Origin: Flexistipes sinusarabici DSM 4947
GTDB lineage: Bacteria; Chrysiogenota; Deferribacteres; Deferribacterales; Flexistipitaceae
Reading direction: 5' to 3'
Length of the DNA stretch: 64,000 bases
Assembly (NCBI RefSeq): GCF_000218625.1
Contig: NC_015672.1
Location: 1,550,001-1,614,000 of the forward strand
Shown in pieces: positions 60,802 to 64,000 of the stretch. Numbering within the stretch: the stretch's first letter is position 1; each line of letters opens with the position of its first letter. The position numbers were made by a program, and so were the translations under genes. The notes under the pieces were generated by a model that saw nothing but the letters and a program-made list of their open reading frames with translations, was not told where the DNA came from and made no database searches.

Positions 60802-63132
60802 TTAAGCTTTTCTTATTTCAACAAACGTTTCATGCATAGCCGCATTACCTGAAATTGAGTCAACATAATCTTCCAGGATAGCGGCCTGTGAAGCACCGGT
60901 TTTGTAAACTAAAGACAATCCTTTAGACAGACGCCCGAAGCCGTGTGTATAAAAGATACAATCCGGTCTGATTTTCCTGGTGACTTTTGCCTTAATTTTT
61001 TGTTCTCCTACAGGACTTTTGACATAAACGTAGTCACCATCCATAATTCCTAACTCAAGTGCTCTTTTATCGTTTATCCATACAGCATTTTCAGGCTCAA
61101 TTTCGTGCAAATATTCGTTATTTTGTGTCCCGGAATGGGTGTTCCATGCGTGTCTGCCTAAAATCATTCTGAATTCGTTGGGTTTGGGCTGAGGAGGTGA
61201 TGCATAAACGGGGAGTGGGTTTAATCCGTCATTTTCGTATCGAACATTGTAAATTTCTATCTTTCCCGTCTTTGTTTTATATCTGAAATCTTTCTTTTTT
61301 ATTTTTCCATATTTTGCTTTATCATCAAGATAAAATACCCCTTCTTTAAGCATCATTTCATAAGCTCCGGGGTATTTGGAAAGTTGATGTTCTATAAATT
61401 TCTCTGTAGGCTGATTTAGTATAGGCTCAACAACAGTTTCTTTAAAAGTTTTAACATCTGACTCCCAGCAATCGTCCCATAATGAAGGGATTTTAAGCAT
61501 TTCATTGACAATTCCGGCAGTGATCTCTTTCATGGATTTAGTATCAAATATAGGCTCAATAACAGGTTGTCTTGCTACAACAATAGGCCATATCCCCGAA
61601 AGAGAATGGCAGGGATCCCATCTTTCCAGGTATGTGGATTCAGGAAGAACAAGATCAGAATACCATGCAGTATCCGACATCTGGATATCTATTGTGCAGA
61701 TAAACTCCATTTGCTGCATCATTTCTAATGTTTTTTCTCTGTTGGGAACTGCTTCAACCGGGTTCTGTTTAAAGACAAACATACCTTTTACAGGATACGG
61801 GTCAGATTTAAGTATTGAATCTCTGAAAACAATCCAGCTGCCGTCTTTCTCACTTAAATATGCACAGCTGTCTTGAGGGAGGCCTTCTTTGGCCCTCTCA
61901 TCATTTGGTATTAAATTTTTGATAGATGATTTTCTGCTGACATCTATGCGCGGCTTAACCATTTCATAAAAGGGATATAAAGCGCCATCATGCTTATTAA
62001 GAGGTATTGATGATTTTGGAACGATACCCCCCGGCTCATCCCAACTACCTGTAATTGCTGTCAAAATGGCACATGCACGTCTGAAGTATACATCATTCAC
62101 ATACCAAGATGTTCTTCTGCCCGGATAAACAACACTTCTGGGGGCATATTTGGCATATTCACGAGCTATCCATCTAATCTCATCAGCCTGGATTTCACAC
62201 TCTTTTTCAGCCCATTCCGGTGTATACTGTTTTACAAGTTTTACAAGGTCTTCAAAACCGTATGTGTATTTATTGACGAAATTTTCATCATACAGATTTT
62301 CATTTACAATAACATGAATTAGAGCCAATACAAAAGCAAGGTCAGTCCCGGGCTTAATAGCATACCACTTGTCTGATTTTGCGGCTGTGGATGTAAAACG
62401 GGGATCCACATAAACGAGCGTTTGCTTTTTGGGCATGGATTTTTGAAAATCAATTGTGTCCGGTGTTACAAAAGATTCGGCTCTGTTAGCTCCGAGCATC
62501 AAAACAAAATCAGCTTCCGTTAAGTCAGCATCGGGATATGTGCCAAAAACAGATGACCATCCCTGAATAACCGATGCCAAACACAAAGTGGGATGTCTTA
62601 CTGTATTAGTGGACCCGTAAGAAGTTGATAGCATATTGAAAAACTCTTCCTGAAAACCTTCGGTTGAAACAAAGGCTACAGAAGATCTGTTTTGATATTT
62701 TTGTTTTAATTCTGCCAGCTTTTCAGCAGCCAGCTTATAAGCCTCTTTCCAGCTTATTTCTTTCCATTTTCCTTCACCGCGTTTACCAACACGCAAAAGC
62801 GGTTTTTTTAATCTGTCAGGATTATAAGGCTCAGCAGCCCCGGCATTTCCTCTTGCACAAAGCATGGAGCGGGATTTGAAAAACTTGTGATTTGGGTTTA
62901 GTTTTTCAATTCTGCCATCCGCCACATGTGCAACAAGACCGCATTTGTTAACACACATTCCGCATGCAGACGGTATAAACTTTTCTTTGCCCTTTGAAGA
63001 GTTGAGGGTTGAATGTTCACTTGCGGTCGCTTTTACAGTGTTAAACAACCCTCCCGCTGCAATAGAAGATGCAGCAGCACCTGATACCTGAAGAAACTTT
63101 CTCCTGGATAAACCTAACTGCCCTTTTCCCAT
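60802..63132 (-). CDS. psrA: Molybdopterin oxidoreductase, polysulfide/thiosulfate reductase A-type catalytic subunit (copy 2)
   Basis: A 776-residue catalytic subunit. Twin-arginine signal LSRRKFLQVSGAA, [4Fe-4S] Cys set CGMCVNKCGLVAHVADG with MLCARGN, and RHPTLCLASVIQG with the probable Mo-ligand Cys. By eye it is about 70% identical to copy 1 across the 55 residues around that Cys, less elsewhere. The ATG has GGAGG upstream. The substrate may differ from copy 1; sequence alone does not say. Confidence 0.88.
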   Translation of the reverse strand: MGKGQLGLSRRKFLQVSGAAASSIAAGGLFNTVKATASEHSTLNSSKGKEKFIPSACGMCVNKCGLVAHVADGRIEKLNPNHKFFKSRSMLCARGNAGAAEPYNPDRLKKPLLRVGKRGEGKWKEISWKEAYKLAAEKLAELKQKYQNRSSVAFVSTEGFQEEFFNMLSTSYGSTNTVRHPTLCLASVIQGWSSVFGTYPDADLTEADFVLMLGANRAESFVTPDTIDFQKSMPKKQTLVYVDPRFTSTAAKSDKWYAIKPGTDLAFVLALIHVIVNENLYDENFVNKYTYGFEDLVKLVKQYTPEWAEKECEIQADEIRWIAREYAKYAPRSVVYPGRRTSWYVNDVYFRRACAILTAITGSWDEPGGIVPKSSIPLNKHDGALYPFYEMVKPRIDVSRKSSIKNLIPNDERAKEGLPQDSCAYLSEKDGSWIVFRDSILKSDPYPVKGMFVFKQNPVEAVPNREKTLEMMQQMEFICTIDIQMSDTAWYSDLVLPESTYLERWDPCHSLSGIWPIVVARQPVIEPIFDTKSMKEITAGIVNEMLKIPSLWDDCWESDVKTFKETVVEPILNQPTEKFIEHQLSKYPGAYEMMLKEGVFYLDDKAKYGKIKKKDFRYKTKTGKIEIYNVRYENDGLNPLPVYASPPQPKPNEFRMILGRHAWNTHSGTQNNEYLHEIEPENAVWINDKRALELGIMDGDYVYVKSPVGEQKIKAKVTRKIRPDCIFYTHGFGRLSKGLSLVYKTGASQAAILEDYVDSISGNAAMHETFVEIRKA

Positions 63133-63158
63133 TTTTTAGCCTCCAACTATTTTTGCAA

Positions 63159-63178
63159 TTTATAGCACATGCCATAAA
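63159..63178 (-). promoter_or_regulatory. Operator candidate upstream of second psr operon
   Basis: TTTATAGCAC|ATGCCATAAA: the right half is identical to the 53708-53727 site, and the left half differs from a perfect palindrome at two positions. It is 27-46 bases upstream of the psrA start codon. Confidence 0.55.
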
Positions 63179-63768
63179 CAACTCTTTTTCCAATTATTGG
63201 TCATCTCAATACTCAAAGCTTCAAAAACAAGCTCGGCATGTAAAAACTTCAACACATAACAACAAACAACTGCTTAATATTGTCATATGCTCTTTATTGT
63301 GTATACAATATACAACTATAGATATATATGCAATAAAAAATTTACAAAAAAATTCTTTTTTTATTAGGACTATATAGGTCTTATTTACTTTATGGTGTTA
63401 AATCAATTAGTTACAATTCCTACATAATCAGTAAGGTTTATAAAAAAAATTTATACACTCAGCTTTTCAAAATCTTACCACATGTTCATTATGAACATAT
63501 GACCATTATTGCGATTTTGCTTTATTAACCAAAGTTCAGATTAATACACCTGTTTTAGTTATGCAGAATGCATTTTTTCTTCGAAATATACCAACGCTTT
63601 GAATCACCATATAATTTAAAATATTTAGAATTGGTAAATCGAGACTTTTGAATCATCCTAATATTTTTAAATTTCATTAATTTTGCAGCTAAATTTGTTA
63701 ACTACCACTTTTTTAAACAACATTATCAGCAAAAACAAAGGTATTTGTTTGTTTAAATTGCCTCAAAT
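63179..63768. other. AT-rich intergenic region between second psr operon and an IS element
   Basis: About 590 AT-rich bases without a credible gene. Two palindromes stand out: ATGTTCAT-T-ATGAACAT, perfect, at 63482-63498, and GTATA-CAA-TATAC near 63301-63313. The promoter of the second psr operon lies at its left end. It may include the left flank of the insertion sequence. Confidence 0.4.
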
Positions 63769-63793
63769 TGTCCAAAATAGGTAATTTTGGACA
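63769..63793 (-). terminator. Hairpin after the IS transposase gene
   Basis: TGTCCAAAAT / ATTTTGGACA, a perfect 10-bp stem with 5-base loop, 22 bases past the transposase stop. It may be the element's terminator or part of its end. Confidence 0.5.
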
Positions 63794-63814
63794 CACCTGT
63801 ATGGTTAAATCTTG

Positions 63815-64000
63815 TCAAATCATTCTTAAAGCACCCTTTCTCAGATTATATGCCATACAATGTATAGACAATTCCAGCCTAACCTTATCAATACCTATAA
63901 ATCGGCTACGAGTATAACCAAAATGAAGCTTAATCAATCCAATTGCCTGCTCAACGACATAACGAACCTTGCTTACTGCCTTGTTATGAAATTTCTGAAA
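63815..64000 (-). mobile_element. C-terminal end of an IS5-like transposase (continues past the window edge)
   Basis: The minus strand from 64000 to the stop at 63815-63817 is open for 61 codons and reads KVRYVVEQAIGLIKLHFGYT then SRFIGIDKVRLELSIHCMAY and NLRKGALRMI. VEQ-x-x-G-x-x-K, then a basic stretch and IHCMAYNLRK, are the C-terminal signature of DDE transposases of the IS5 type. The rest, including the catalytic triad, lies beyond the window. Exact IS family cannot be fixed from this piece. Confidence 0.8.

Overview
The window is a 64 kb piece of a low-GC (roughly 37-38% by eye), densely packed Gram-negative genome. Outer-membrane and envelope genes (type II secretion pseudopilins, TonB-ExbBD, several lipoproteins), menaquinone synthesis by the futalosine route (MqnA), two molybdopterin polysulfide/thiosulfate-reductase-type operons and small paired regulators fit an anaerobic, sulfur-respiring bacterium. 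The overall gene set resembles Deferribacterota (Flexistipes/Deferribacter-like). That placement is an inference from gene content only; there is no rRNA or tRNA gene here to confirm it.

Layout. 1-1.9 kb: the 3' part of an NADP malic enzyme fused to a phosphotransacetylase-like domain. 2.3-7.2 kb: a plus-strand type II secretion operon, gspG-H-I-J-K-L-M-N, without C, D, E or F. 7.4-16 kb: a lipoprotein, the Mn exporter mntP, mqnA, then a minus-strand mscS-type channel, sspB, a LysM lipoprotein, aspS and hisS. 16.1-31.4 kb: a long minus-strand block. Read in its own direction it is the classic rimP-nusA-rnpM-infB-ylxP-rbfA-truB-rpsO-pnp translation/RNA operon, ended by a strong terminator, followed by dut-tsaB-rimI-DUF465-metK-disulfide-oxidoreductase-like-folK-cytidylate-kinase-like. 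A terminator-like hairpin with a competing antiterminator lies in front of rimP. 31.7-34.7 kb: two LPP20-like lipoproteins around a periplasmic transglutaminase-like protease. 35-40 kb: a tight plus-strand operon of fbp, nfo, an isochorismatase-family hydrolase, a fused kinase/P-loop protein and a metallo-beta-lactamase-fold protein. 40-42.4 kb: pepD, a repeat-rich spacer and hsp20. 42.4-51.2 kb: a minus-strand run surE, a 39-residue lipoprotein, a large TPR protein, exbB, exbD, tonB, midA-like, yhcC-like and cls.

51.4-63.1 kb is the respiratory island. A CoA-disulfide-reductase-like flavoprotein comes first. Then two paralogous PsrABC-type operons face each other tail to tail (plus strand 53.8-58.0 kb, minus strand 59.0-63.1 kb). 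Between them lie a DUF134 DNA-binding protein, a DUF5320 protein and a NifX-like protein. A second DUF134 gene precedes the first operon. Both operons carry the same half-site, ATGCCATAAA, within a 20-bp palindrome-like site upstream of psrA. The right edge enters an IS transposase (C-terminal part only).

Intergenic regions hold unusual low-complexity DNA: 9-bp, 7-bp and 6-bp unit tracts, a REPIN-like pair of inverted hairpins, and dispersed repeat fragments. No CRISPR array, tRNA or rRNA was seen. A 40-codon gene at 50271-50390 overlaps the end of surE.
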